Source of the DNA: Stutzerimonas stutzeri
Lineage (GTDB): Bacteria > Pseudomonadota > Gammaproteobacteria > Pseudomonadales > Pseudomonadaceae
Direction: 5' to 3'
DNA: 64,000 nucleotides
Assembly: GCF_000952685.1 (NCBI RefSeq)
Contig: NZ_JYHV01000004.1
Span: forward strand, 147,369-211,368
Shown here: piece after piece, positions 17,643 to 25,099 of the stretch
Numbering within the stretch: the first letter of the stretch is position 1
How the letters are laid out: each line of letters begins with the position of its first letter
Translations under genes and position numbers: made by a program
The notes under the pieces: generated by a model
The model's input: the letters and a program-made list of their open reading frames with translations, nothing else
Databases searched by the model: none
What the model was told of the DNA's origin: nothing

Positions 17643-19135
17643 GCTGGACCAACTGGCTGCCGTTGACGATCGTGCTCAGCTCATTGCTGCCGGGACTGCT
17701 GATATTCACCCTGCGCGAAGACCAACAGCGGACCCGAGTGGCGCTCAACCTGTGCGGAGTCGGCGTCAAACTGGTGCTGGTGGGAGCGATGATTTACGGG
17801 GTCAGTCGCGGCCTGGAGTTTCGCTTCAGTCTGCCGTTCCTGCCCGGCGCGCCGCTGGTGTTGCAAGGCGATGCGCTGTCGCTGCTGTTCGTTGCGCTGT
17901 CCTCGGTGCTGTGGATGGCGACCACCGTCTACGCCATCGGCTATCTGGAAAAGTCACCGCTGCGCTCGCGCTTCTTCGGCTACTTCAGCCTCTGCGTCAG
18001 TGCCACCGTGGGGCTGGCGCTCGCGGGAAATCTGGTCAGCTTCCTGCTGTTCTACGAGATGCTGACGCTGGCCACCTTCCCGCTGGTGGTGCATCGCGGC
18101 ACGCCCGAAGCGCTGCGCGCCGGGCGGGTCTATCTGGCCTACACGGTGGGCGGCGGTGCGCTGGTGCTGATGGGTGTGGCGCTGCTGCATGGGCTGGCCG
18201 GTGGACAGGATTTCCAGCCCGGCGGCTATCTCCTGCAGGCGGTGGGCGAGCACGGTCTAACGCTGCGCGTCGCCTTTGTCCTGTTGGTCGCCGGGCTCGG
18301 CGTCAAGGCGGCGCTGATTCCGCTACATGGCTGGCTACCGCAGGCGATGGTGGCGCCCGCGCCGGTCAGCGCGTTGCTGCATGCAGTGGCGGTCGTCAAG
18401 GCCGGCGCTTTCGGTATCGTCCGGGTGGTCTATGACGTGTTCGGCGCCGAGGCGCTGTTAAAACTGGACATGGCCGGGCCGCTGCTCTGGCTGGCCGCGG
18501 CGACCATCCTCTACGGCTCGTGGCGGGCATTGCAGCAGCAGGAACTGAAGAAACGCCTGGCGTACTCGACCATCAGCCAGGTGTCTTACGTGACCCTTGG
18601 CGTAGCGCTGCTCGGGCCGATTGCGGCGGTCGGTGGCCTGGTGCATCTGGTGCATCAGGGCCTGATGAAGGTGACGCTCTTCTACTGCGCCGGCAATTTC
18701 GCCGAAACCTTGGGGATTCTCCGCATCCGCGAGATGGATGGCGTGGGCCGACGCATGCCGCTGACCATGACCGCCTTCAGCATCGGCGCCCTGGGTATGA
18801 TCGGCATTCCGCCGATTGCCGGTTTCGTCAGCAAGTGGGCGCTGGGGATGGGCGCACTGGAGGTCGGCCAGGACTGGGTGCTGCTGGTGCTGATGGGCTC
18901 GGCGCTGCTCAATGCCGGCTATTTCCTACCGCTGCTGTGGCGCGGCTGGTTTGCCGCCCCGGCCGACTGGCATGAAGACAACTGGCGCGAGGAGCGCTGG
19001 GAAACGCATTGGATGTTGTTGCTGCCGGCGTTGTTCACCGCAGCGCTGTCGGTGGTGGTCGGGTTGCTTGCCGGCACCGCGCTAAGCCCGCTGGGCTGGG
19101 CGCAGCTGATCGTCCGGCGGGAGTTCGACATATGA
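17639..19135 (+). CDS. Proton-translocating antiporter subunit (NuoL/M/N-like), second copy
   Basis: A 498-residue paralogue of the preceding subunit, closest in style to MrpD or hydrogenase MbhH/HyfB proteins. It shows LLFYEMLTLATFPLVVH with the channel Glu, then VKAALIPLHGWLPQAMVAPAPVSALLHAVAVVKAG with the conserved Lys, and a second inverted repeat LKKRLAYSTISQVSYVTLG. The ATG at 17639 overlaps the upstream stop. It ends four bases into the third antiporter gene. Confidence 0.87.
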   Translation: MSWTNWLPLTIVLSSLLPGLLIFTLREDQQRTRVALNLCGVGVKLVLVGAMIYGVSRGLEFRFSLPFLPGAPLVLQGDALSLLFVALSSVLWMATTVYAIGYLEKSPLRSRFFGYFSLCVSATVGLALAGNLVSFLLFYEMLTLATFPLVVHRGTPEALRAGRVYLAYTVGGGALVLMGVALLHGLAGGQDFQPGGYLLQAVGEHGLTLRVAFVLLVAGLGVKAALIPLHGWLPQAMVAPAPVSALLHAVAVVKAGAFGIVRVVYDVFGAEALLKLDMAGPLLWLAAATILYGSWRALQQQELKKRLAYSTISQVSYVTLGVALLGPIAAVGGLVHLVHQGLMKVTLFYCAGNFAETLGILRIREMDGVGRRMPLTMTAFSIGALGMIGIPPIAGFVSKWALGMGALEVGQDWVLLVLMGSALLNAGYFLPLLWRGWFAAPADWHEDNWREERWETHWMLLLPALFTAALSVVVGLLAGTALSPLGWAQLIVRREFDI

Positions 19136-20784
19136 GTTCCTGGCTGTGGCTCCTCGTCCCGCTGGCTCCATTGCTGGTCGGCTTGGGCCTGCTGATCTGG
19201 CGCGAGCGGGCCCTCGGCTGGCTCTGGCTCGGTTGTGGGCCGGCGCTGGCGATGGTCGTCTGGCCGATGCCGACGCTGGATCTGCCAATGCTCTGGGAAG
19301 GCGTACGCTGGGGGGCGGATGATGAGCTGAGCCGCGCCTGGCTGGGCTTCACAGCGCTACTCTGGGGATGCGCCGGGGTATTTGCCGTCAGCAGTCAGCG
19401 GGACGACCCCAAGCGAATGCGTTTCTGGACGTTCTGGCTGCTGGCGCTGTCCGGCAACCTGCTGCTGATCATCGCCACCGATGCGCTGAGCTTCTATCTC
19501 GGTTTCAGCGCCATGAGCCTTTCCGCTTACGGATTGATCGTGCATCAGGGCGGCCCGGGTCCGCGCCGTGCCGGACGGCTGTACCTGCAACTGGCGATCT
19601 GTGGCGAGATGGCACTGTTGGCAGGGCTGATGCTGCGCAGCCATGCCGCCGATGGCGACTTTGCCTTTGCCGCCTGGCGGACACTGCCGATTGATGGTCT
19701 GACGCTACTGCTGTTGCTGATCGGCCTCGGGCTGAAAGCCGGGTTCTGGCCGCTGCACGTGTGGCTGCCGCTGGCGCACCCGGCGGCGCCGGCACCGGCC
19801 AGTGCGGTGCTCTCCGGGGCAATGCTCAAGGCGGGCTTTCTCGGCCTCTGGCGCTGTTTGCCGGAAGCGGATCCGTTGCTGTCCGGTTGGGCCGACGGGC
19901 TGCTTGCCGTCGCTATTTTCGGCGCCCTCTACCCAGCACTGCTGGGCTTCTGTGCAGGTAAAGCCAAGGCGGTTCTGGCCTATTCCTCGGTCAGCCAGAT
20001 GGGCTATCTGCTGATGCTGCTGGCGCTGGTTTGGCGTCACCCGCAGCAAGTGCAGGCGCTGACTGTCGTGCTGGTTCTCTACGGCGTGCACCATGGGCTG
20101 GCCAAGGGGGCGTTGTTTCTCGCGGCCGGCCTGATCCATGCCGGACGGCTGCCCCGTACCGGCTGGCTGCTGCTGGCCGTACCGGCACTGGCGATCATCG
20201 GGCTGCCCTTGACCAGTGGCGGGGCGGTGAAGACGGCACTGAAGGAGGCCTGGCACGGCGGTTCGTTCGAGGCCTGGCTGCCCTGGTTGAGCCTCAGCAG
20301 CCTGACCACCGCTCTATTGCTGACGCGCGCCCTGTGGCTACTGCGCCGAGATGCAGCAGATGCGCCCCCGTCGCGGCCGCCGTTGGCGCAGCTGTTGCCC
20401 TGGGCACTGCTGAGCGGCCTGGCGCTGCTGCTGCCCTGGTTCTGGCCCGCCTTGCGTGCGCCCATGTTGCATGGCGTTTATCCAAGCGGCGTCTGGTCTG
20501 CGCTGTGGCCGCTGCTGTTGGCGCTCACGTTGGCGATGCTGGCGTTGCGGCTCGGCTGGAACGTCCCGTCACGGCTGGCTGCCGGTCCGAAGCTGACGCT
20601 CTGGTTATCGCTATGGCTCAAGCGGCTGCTGCAACGGCCGCCCTTGGTGGTGCCGAACGCGAACCCGGATCGGCCCCGTTGGCGGCGGCGGGAGCGACGC
20701 TGGAACCGCTTGTGGAATACCGGCACGCTCGCCATCAGCGCCTGGTTGCTGATGGCGCTGCTGTGGTTGGGATGGTTGTGGTGA
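19132..20784 (+). CDS. Proton-translocating antiporter subunit (NuoL/M/N-like), third copy
   Basis: A 550-residue third NuoL/M/N-type subunit and last gene of the operon. It keeps LSFYLGFSAMSLSAYGLIVH, where a neutral Ser-Ala replaces the usual acidic pair in this helix, then LKAGFWPLHVWLPLAHPAAPAPASAVLSG with the conserved Lys, and KAKAVLAYSSVSQMGYLLML. It ends in an extra C-terminal hydrophobic and basic segment (about 480-550). The apparent loss of the half-channel Glu should be checked by alignment. A short hairpin followed by six T residues (20803-20823) ends the operon. Confidence 0.85.
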   Translation: MSSWLWLLVPLAPLLVGLGLLIWRERALGWLWLGCGPALAMVVWPMPTLDLPMLWEGVRWGADDELSRAWLGFTALLWGCAGVFAVSSQRDDPKRMRFWTFWLLALSGNLLLIIATDALSFYLGFSAMSLSAYGLIVHQGGPGPRRAGRLYLQLAICGEMALLAGLMLRSHAADGDFAFAAWRTLPIDGLTLLLLLIGLGLKAGFWPLHVWLPLAHPAAPAPASAVLSGAMLKAGFLGLWRCLPEADPLLSGWADGLLAVAIFGALYPALLGFCAGKAKAVLAYSSVSQMGYLLMLLALVWRHPQQVQALTVVLVLYGVHHGLAKGALFLAAGLIHAGRLPRTGWLLLAVPALAIIGLPLTSGGAVKTALKEAWHGGSFEAWLPWLSLSSLTTALLLTRALWLLRRDAADAPPSRPPLAQLLPWALLSGLALLLPWFWPALRAPMLHGVYPSGVWSALWPLLLALTLAMLALRLGWNVPSRLAAGPKLTLWLSLWLKRLLQRPPLVVPNANPDRPRWRRRERRWNRLWNTGTLAISAWLLMALLWLGWLW

Positions 20785-20802
20785 GTCTTCTCACTATACG
20801 GG

Positions 20803-20823
20803 GGATGATGAGCATCCTTTTTT
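20803..20823 (+). terminator. Rho-independent terminator of the antiporter operon
   Basis: GGATG, a five-base loop and CATCC form a short stem immediately followed by TTTTTT, 19 bases after the last antiporter stop codon. The stem is short, so termination may be partial. Confidence 0.6.
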
Positions 20824-20973
20824 CATAATGTGACAAACTTGCTGAAGGCAACATTCGTTGTTAGGCCGATACTATGTTTCGCTGCCGCTACGTTAGTTGC
20901 ATATTCCTATGGCTCTAGACTCTATAACCCTAAAGTAATTATGCGTTTCAAAATGTTAATAACGCATCCGCAA

Positions 20974-20999
20974 TAAAAAAGGCGCCAACGGCGCCTTGA
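20974..20999 (-). terminator. Rho-independent terminator of the 14-residue-repeat protein gene
   Basis: AAGGCGCC, loop, GGCGCCTT hairpin with a run of six A upstream on the plus strand, which reads as a T tract on the minus strand. It lies just downstream of the minus-strand gene ending at 21014. Confidence 0.8.
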
Positions 21000-21013
21000 G
21001 TGAATCGTTTGTT

Positions 21014-21367
21014 TCATGTCCGTCCCAAGTGGGTTCGGTCACTGCCATCTTCTGCAAGCAGCTGACCCAGCGGCGTACGGTCGAAACCATCGTCCGCCAA
21101 TCGATCGGCGTGTGGAGTCAGATCGAAACCGTCCTCGGCAAGCTGTTCGCCAAGTGGGGTAAGATCAAAGCCATCTTCTGCCAGTTGTTGCCTTAGCGGC
21201 GTGCGTTCGGAGCCGTTTTCCACCAACGTGCGATCGCTCTCAACATGCTGGCGCACGGTGTCGCTGTCATGAGCTTCACCCAGCAGGGGTTGCGGATGGC
21301 TCGGCGGAACAGCGAAGGCGGTGGAGGCGGCGCTCGCCAGAATCAAACTTGCAAGTAACGTTTTCAT
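21014..21367 (-). CDS. Secreted small protein with tandem 14-residue repeats
   Basis: A 117-residue protein with a clear signal peptide (MKTLLASLILASAASTAFA) and a mature part made largely of tandem repeats of about 14 residues: GSERTPLRQQLAED, GFDLTPLGEQLAED, GFDLTPHADRLADD, GFDRTPLGQLLAED, then GSDRTHLG. The consensus is G-[FS]-D-x-T-P-L-x-x-x-L-A-E-D. It is acidic and likely periplasmic or secreted; I do not recognise a function. The strict spacing of Asp and Thr suggests a regular solenoid or a calcium- or surface-binding repeat, but that is speculation. GAGGAC precedes the start, and a strong terminator follows. It is monocistronic. Confidence 0.75.
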   Translation of the reverse strand: MKTLLASLILASAASTAFAVPPSHPQPLLGEAHDSDTVRQHVESDRTLVENGSERTPLRQQLAEDGFDLTPLGEQLAEDGFDLTPHADRLADDGFDRTPLGQLLAEDGSDRTHLGRT

Positions 21368-21694
21368 AAGTTGTCCTCGGTAGGAGCTAGGTACGGGCCT
21401 ATGCTACGGGCGAGAACTACATGGGCAAACGCGAGCGTATCAATAGTGAACATCGACAGTCGTGATAAGTCGATTGATCTTTGTATATATCGATTCGGCT
21501 AATTATATAAATCGATCGAGGCGATAGTTAAACGAGTGGCCGAATTAACTGATAAATTGCGCTGTGTACGTTTCTTTTAATTAGGCGAGAGAGGTTTATA
21601 GCGGCTATGCATGCGAACCGGAAGCGGATCGCGAAACCGAGGCGAAGACTGCCACGAAGGGGATAAAGCGTCGGGTTGTGGTTGACCGTGTCAG
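21368..21694. other. AT-rich intergenic region
   Basis: About 327 bases between two minus-strand genes. The stretch 21440-21600 is much AT-richer than the surroundings, with several ATCGAT/TCGAT words and long A/T runs (for example around 21480-21515). It contains the promoter of the repeat-protein gene. I see no coding region, tRNA or terminator with a clear stem. Confidence 0.5.
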
Positions 21695-22138
21695 TCAGGG
21701 CAGGGCTTTTTCAGCGTAGGTGCGTGTCGGCAGTCCGAGCTGAGAGCGGAAGCTTTCCATGTCGAACATGGTGCAGATGTCGCGAATCTGCCCGCTCGGT
21801 GTCAGGGTCCAGAACGCCATGGCCGAGATGCTCAAGACCTTGTCGCTGGGCGGATATCCCAGGGCTGGATTCTCGATGGTGCCGATCAGCGTGCTCCAGG
21901 TGACCACTTTGTCGTCCTCGGCGATGCAGTCCTCTATCACCACTTCGAGATCGGGCATGGCGGTGCGGATCTGCATGATCATCGCGGCGAACTCGGCGCT
22001 GCTCAGGGGATGGCCAACGAACGAGCTCTTGTAGAGAAAGTCCTTGCTGTGGAACTGCTCGGCGAGGGCCATGTGGCCGCGGTTCCAGGACAGCTCGATG
22101 TGTTTGCGAACCAGCTTTTTATTGTCGCTCAATGACAT
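21695..22138 (-). CDS. SnoaL-like / NTF2-fold ester cyclase family protein
   Basis: A 147-residue cytoplasmic protein of the SnoaL-like polyketide cyclase or ester cyclase family (NTF2 fold). Landmarks are HIELSWNRGHMALAEQFHS near the N-terminus, a central MPDLEVVIEDCIAEDDKVVTW and the closing AFWTLTPSGQIRDICTMFDM. Bacterial members outside antibiotic clusters usually lack an assigned reaction. Starts are possible at 22138 or 22147; I prefer 22138, with GGAT eight bases upstream. It lies downstream of phoQ on the same strand but separated by about 80 bases. Confidence 0.75.
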   Translation of the reverse strand: MSLSDNKKLVRKHIELSWNRGHMALAEQFHSKDFLYKSSFVGHPLSSAEFAAMIMQIRTAMPDLEVVIEDCIAEDDKVVTWSTLIGTIENPALGYPPSDKVLSISAMAFWTLTPSGQIRDICTMFDMESFRSQLGLPTRTYAEKALP

Positions 22139-22217
22139 TTCGATCATCCGTTGCGCGGCGGTGGTTCTACTGTAGCAGCCACTGGCGACGGGCAGCCACC
22201 GCATGCGCTTCGGCAAA

Positions 22218-23615
22218 TCAGTCGATAGGCAGACTAAGCCTGAACGCAGCGCCGCCCAGGCTGGAATCGTCGAGCCGGAGCTCACCGCCATAGCTGTCGA
22301 GAATGTCCTTGACCACCGCCAGGCCGATACCCTGACCGGGGTGCTGGGCATCCAGACGTTCGCCGCGACGCAGGATACGTGCGCGTTGATCGACCGGCAC
22401 GCCTGGGCCGTCGTCTTCGATGCTCAGCCACAGCCGATCAGCGTCCTGCTTCAAGCTGACGCGCACCTGATACAGGCAGAGGCGGTAGGCGTTTTCGAGC
22501 AGATTGCCGAGCAGTTCCATCAATGCACCCTGCTCCAGCGGTAGGGTCGCATCCTGCGGCAGCTGCAGGTCGATCTGCACCCGCTTGTCCTGGTAGACCT
22601 TGTCCAGCGTGCCGCACAGCCGTACCAGCAGCGGATGCAGAGGGACTCGGTGACGCACCAGGCCGCTCTGGCCCAGGCTCGCACGTTGCAGCTGATAGCC
22701 GATCTGTTGGCTCATTCGCTCGATCTGCGCATGCATGACGCGGGCTTGCTCGCGATTGCCCGGCTGCGCGCTCATCACCTCGCCCACGCTCTGCAGCACG
22801 GTCAGCGGGGTTTTCAGGCTGTGCGCCAGATCGCCGAGCGAGTTGCGGTACTGCTCACGCTGGCGGCGCTCGCCGACGAGCAGTCTGTTCAGTGACCGGG
22901 TCAGACGCAGCAATTCTTTTGGATGCTGTTCGCTGAGTCTGTCCAGCCGGCCGGACTCGACCTGATCCAATTCGTGGCTCAGTCGCCTCAACGAACGGAA
23001 GCCCCAGGTCAGGCCCAGCCAGAGCAGCGTCAGCAACACCAGTAAGCCGCCGCCCAGCCACAGATAGAGCTGTTGGCGGAATTCCTCGAACAGGCTGCGG
23101 TATTCGCTGGTGGGCTGCATGGTGACGAAGCTGAACGCCTGGCGCGGCTCATCGGTCAATCGCAGCTCGACGTCGTAGACGAAGTACTCGAGGCCATCGG
23201 CGTCTCGTACCCGTTTGAACTCCGTGAGGTCGCCGCCCGGGCGCGGCTGGTAGTCGATGCTTTCGTCCTCGGCCGAGCGCGACTGCCAGAGCCGCTTGCC
23301 TTGCGGGTCGAAGATGTAACCGAGCAGCTTGGCGTTCGGCAGGTTGAATTCCTCGTCCGGCAGCCGATCGGGCATCACCAAACGTCCATTCTCCAGGTGC
23401 GATGCGGTAATCAGGGTATTGGCATCGGCAGCCAGACGCTCCTCGATGACGCGTTCGAAGGCGAGGCTAAATGCCGCTTGCAACACCGGAAGCAGGGCCA
23501 GCATGAACAGAATGGCCAAGCAGGTGGCGCCGAGCATGAGCCGCAGGCGCAGCGACAGGCTGCCTCGACGGGAGGTACGCGCCAACACCCGCCAGCGGCG
23601 CCAGCGCCGACTCAC
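22218..23615 (-). CDS. phoQ: Sensor histidine kinase PhoQ
   Basis: A 465-residue inner-membrane sensor kinase. TM helices lie near 24-50 and 180-205, flanking a periplasmic PAS-like sensor of about 130 residues containing acidic stretches such as DEEFNLPNAK and SAEDESIDYQP, as expected for a Mg2+/peptide-sensing PhoQ. A HAMP region, the DHp segment LGDLAHSLKTPLTVLQS with the phospho-acceptor His, and an ATPase domain with NLLENAYRLCL (N box), DDGPGVP and GQGIGLAVV complete it. It starts at GTG 23615, overlapping the phoP stop by four bases. With phoP and oprH it forms the Pseudomonas Mg2+-limitation operon. Confidence 0.92.
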   Translation of the reverse strand: MSRRWRRWRVLARTSRRGSLSLRLRLMLGATCLAILFMLALLPVLQAAFSLAFERVIEERLAADANTLITASHLENGRLVMPDRLPDEEFNLPNAKLLGYIFDPQGKRLWQSRSAEDESIDYQPRPGGDLTEFKRVRDADGLEYFVYDVELRLTDEPRQAFSFVTMQPTSEYRSLFEEFRQQLYLWLGGGLLVLLTLLWLGLTWGFRSLRRLSHELDQVESGRLDRLSEQHPKELLRLTRSLNRLLVGERRQREQYRNSLGDLAHSLKTPLTVLQSVGEVMSAQPGNREQARVMHAQIERMSQQIGYQLQRASLGQSGLVRHRVPLHPLLVRLCGTLDKVYQDKRVQIDLQLPQDATLPLEQGALMELLGNLLENAYRLCLYQVRVSLKQDADRLWLSIEDDGPGVPVDQRARILRRGERLDAQHPGQGIGLAVVKDILDSYGGELRLDDSSLGGAAFRLSLPID

Positions 23616-24289
23616 CGGCAGCGCTCGGTAAACAGATAACCCAGTCCGCGCACGGTATCGATCGGTTTCAGTCCGCCGTGGGCTTCCAGCTTGCGGCGCA
23701 AACGACCGACCAGCACTTCGATGACATTGGCATCGCGCTCGTTGTCGTCCGGGTAGAGCTGCTCCATCAGTCGCTCTTTCGCGACTACCTGCTGCTGGTG
23801 GCGCATCAGGTATTCAAGAATGCGGTACTCGAAGGCGGTCAGTGCCAGCGGCTCGTCGTTGACCAGCGCCTGCTTGCGGTTGAGGTCGAGCCTCAGCGGG
23901 CCAGCCTCGATGCTGGCCTGGGTAAAGCCGGACGAGCGGCGCAGCAGCGCGTTGAGCCGTGCCTCGAGCTCCTCGAACTGGAAGGGTTTGACCACGTAAT
24001 CGTCGGCGCCGGCGGCGAGTCCTTCGACCTTGTCCTGCCAGTTGCCGCGCGCGGTGAGGATGAGGATGGGGAAGCGCTCGCCATTGCTGCGCAGCTGCCG
24101 GATCAGGTCTAACCCGCTGATATCAGGCAGCCCGAGATCAACTATCGCCAGATCATGGTTGTATTCGCGGGTCTGATACAGCGCCTCTTCGGCATTGGCC
24201 ACCGCATCGACGATATGGCCGCTTTCGCTCAGGCGAGTCAGTAGGTGGTGGCGCAGCAGCGCCTCGTCTTCCACCACCAGCACTTTCAT
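23612..24289 (-). CDS. phoP: Response regulator PhoP
   Basis: A 225-residue OmpR-family regulator with a receiver domain (1-120, phospho-acceptor Asp51 in LAIVDLGLPD, Lys in VVKPFQFEELEARL) and a winged-helix DNA-binding domain (about 130-222, with RDANVIEVLVGRLRRKLEA as the recognition helix and VRGLGYLF as the wing). Nearly every block is recognisable as Pseudomonas PhoP. It follows oprH after a hairpin terminator, so its level is set by read-through plus any internal promoter. It is expected to bind the GTTCAG repeats upstream of oprH. Confidence 0.95.
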   Translation of the reverse strand: MKVLVVEDEALLRHHLLTRLSESGHIVDAVANAEEALYQTREYNHDLAIVDLGLPDISGLDLIRQLRSNGERFPILILTARGNWQDKVEGLAAGADDYVVKPFQFEELEARLNALLRRSSGFTQASIEAGPLRLDLNRKQALVNDEPLALTAFEYRILEYLMRHQQQVVAKERLMEQLYPDDNERDANVIEVLVGRLRRKLEAHGGLKPIDTVRGLGYLFTERCR

Positions 24290-24305
24290 TGATTACTCCC
24301 GTCAT

Positions 24306-24332
24306 GAAAACGGCCGGGACGATCCCGGCCGT
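24306..24332 (-). terminator. Intercistronic hairpin/partial terminator between oprH and phoP
   Basis: A perfect stem ACGGCCGGGA/TCCCGGCCGT with a three-base loop, followed on the minus strand by TTTT and then directly by the phoP ribosome binding site. It should reduce phoPQ transcription relative to oprH. Confidence 0.75.
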
Positions 24333-24359
24333 GGCTCTTCTTGAGGCAAACCGTGCGGC

Positions 24360-24962
24360 TTAGAAGTGATAATTCACGCCGAGGTAGGCCTGCTTGCTGC
24401 TGTGCACATCGATCGACCCGACCTTGCCAACGCCACGCTCGGACACCTCGGTGCCGGCATTGCTGCGCAGGTAGCGGTAGCCGGCCTCGATTGACGCGTT
24501 ACTACCGACCTGCTGCAGCACGCCGGCTTGCAAGCCGACCAGGTAACCGACGTCGCTGTCGCGGCGGTAACCGCTGGACTCGTTCTCAAGCTTGGTCACA
24601 CCGGCACTGGCACCGCCGAACAGGCGGGTGGTATCGCCTACCGGCAGAAACAGGTCGTAGCTGCCGATCAGGTTCTGCTGGCGCAGCTTGAGCGAGCTGC
24701 CGTAGTCGTCGGAGACGTTTTCGTAGGTGGCATAGTAGCGCGCTTCGTCGGTCATCTGACCGGCACGGACACCCCAGGTGCCGCTGTTCTTGATGATGTC
24801 ATCGAAGCGATCCGGGCCCATGTTCTGTTTCAAAGTGCTGGAACGGTCGACATTGACCGTGCTCTCGCCCCAGGTGAGACCGGCGAAGTTATCGGCGGCG
24901 TGGGCGCCAAGGGTGAACAGGCTCAGGCTGGTGGCGATGGCCAGGGTATGCAGTTTGTTCAT
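24360..24962 (-). CDS. oprH: Outer membrane protein OprH (PhoP/Q and low-Mg2+ inducible)
   Basis: A 200-residue outer-membrane beta-barrel with a signal peptide ending THTLGAHA-like at AHA, mature start ADNFAGLTWGES, and the OprH hallmarks GTWGVRAGQ, RYYATYENVSD, LRQQNLIGSYDLFLPVGD, RDSDVGYLVGLQAGVLQ, IEAGYRYLRSNAGTEVSE and the C-terminal LGVNYHF ending in Phe. OprH binds lipopolysaccharide and stabilises the outer membrane under Mg2+ limitation. The start at 24962 has AAGGAG upstream. It is first gene of the oprH-phoP-phoQ operon. Confidence 0.94.
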   Translation of the reverse strand: MNKLHTLAIATSLSLFTLGAHAADNFAGLTWGESTVNVDRSSTLKQNMGPDRFDDIIKNSGTWGVRAGQMTDEARYYATYENVSDDYGSSLKLRQQNLIGSYDLFLPVGDTTRLFGGASAGVTKLENESSGYRRDSDVGYLVGLQAGVLQQVGSNASIEAGYRYLRSNAGTEVSERGVGKVGSIDVHSSKQAYLGVNYHF

Positions 24963-25017
24963 GTGTCGCTCCTTTGCAGGCATGGATAAGTCACGTATCC
25001 ATCCTGCTTGCGACCCC

Positions 25018-25056
25018 CTGAACCGCGCCTGAACCCTGGCTGAACCTGAGCTGAAC
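25018..25056 (-). promoter_or_regulatory. Four-copy PhoP half-site array upstream of oprH
   Basis: On the minus strand GTTCAG occurs four times with starts spaced exactly 11 bases apart (plus-strand CTGAAC at 25018, 25029, 25040 and 25051). Paired direct repeats of this type separated by five bases are the expected layout of a PhoP box. The array sits 56-94 bases upstream of the oprH start codon. Confidence 0.75.
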
Positions 25057-25099
25057 GACCGAGAAAAACGGCGCAGCGGGCGCGGCGCCGTCCAATTGA

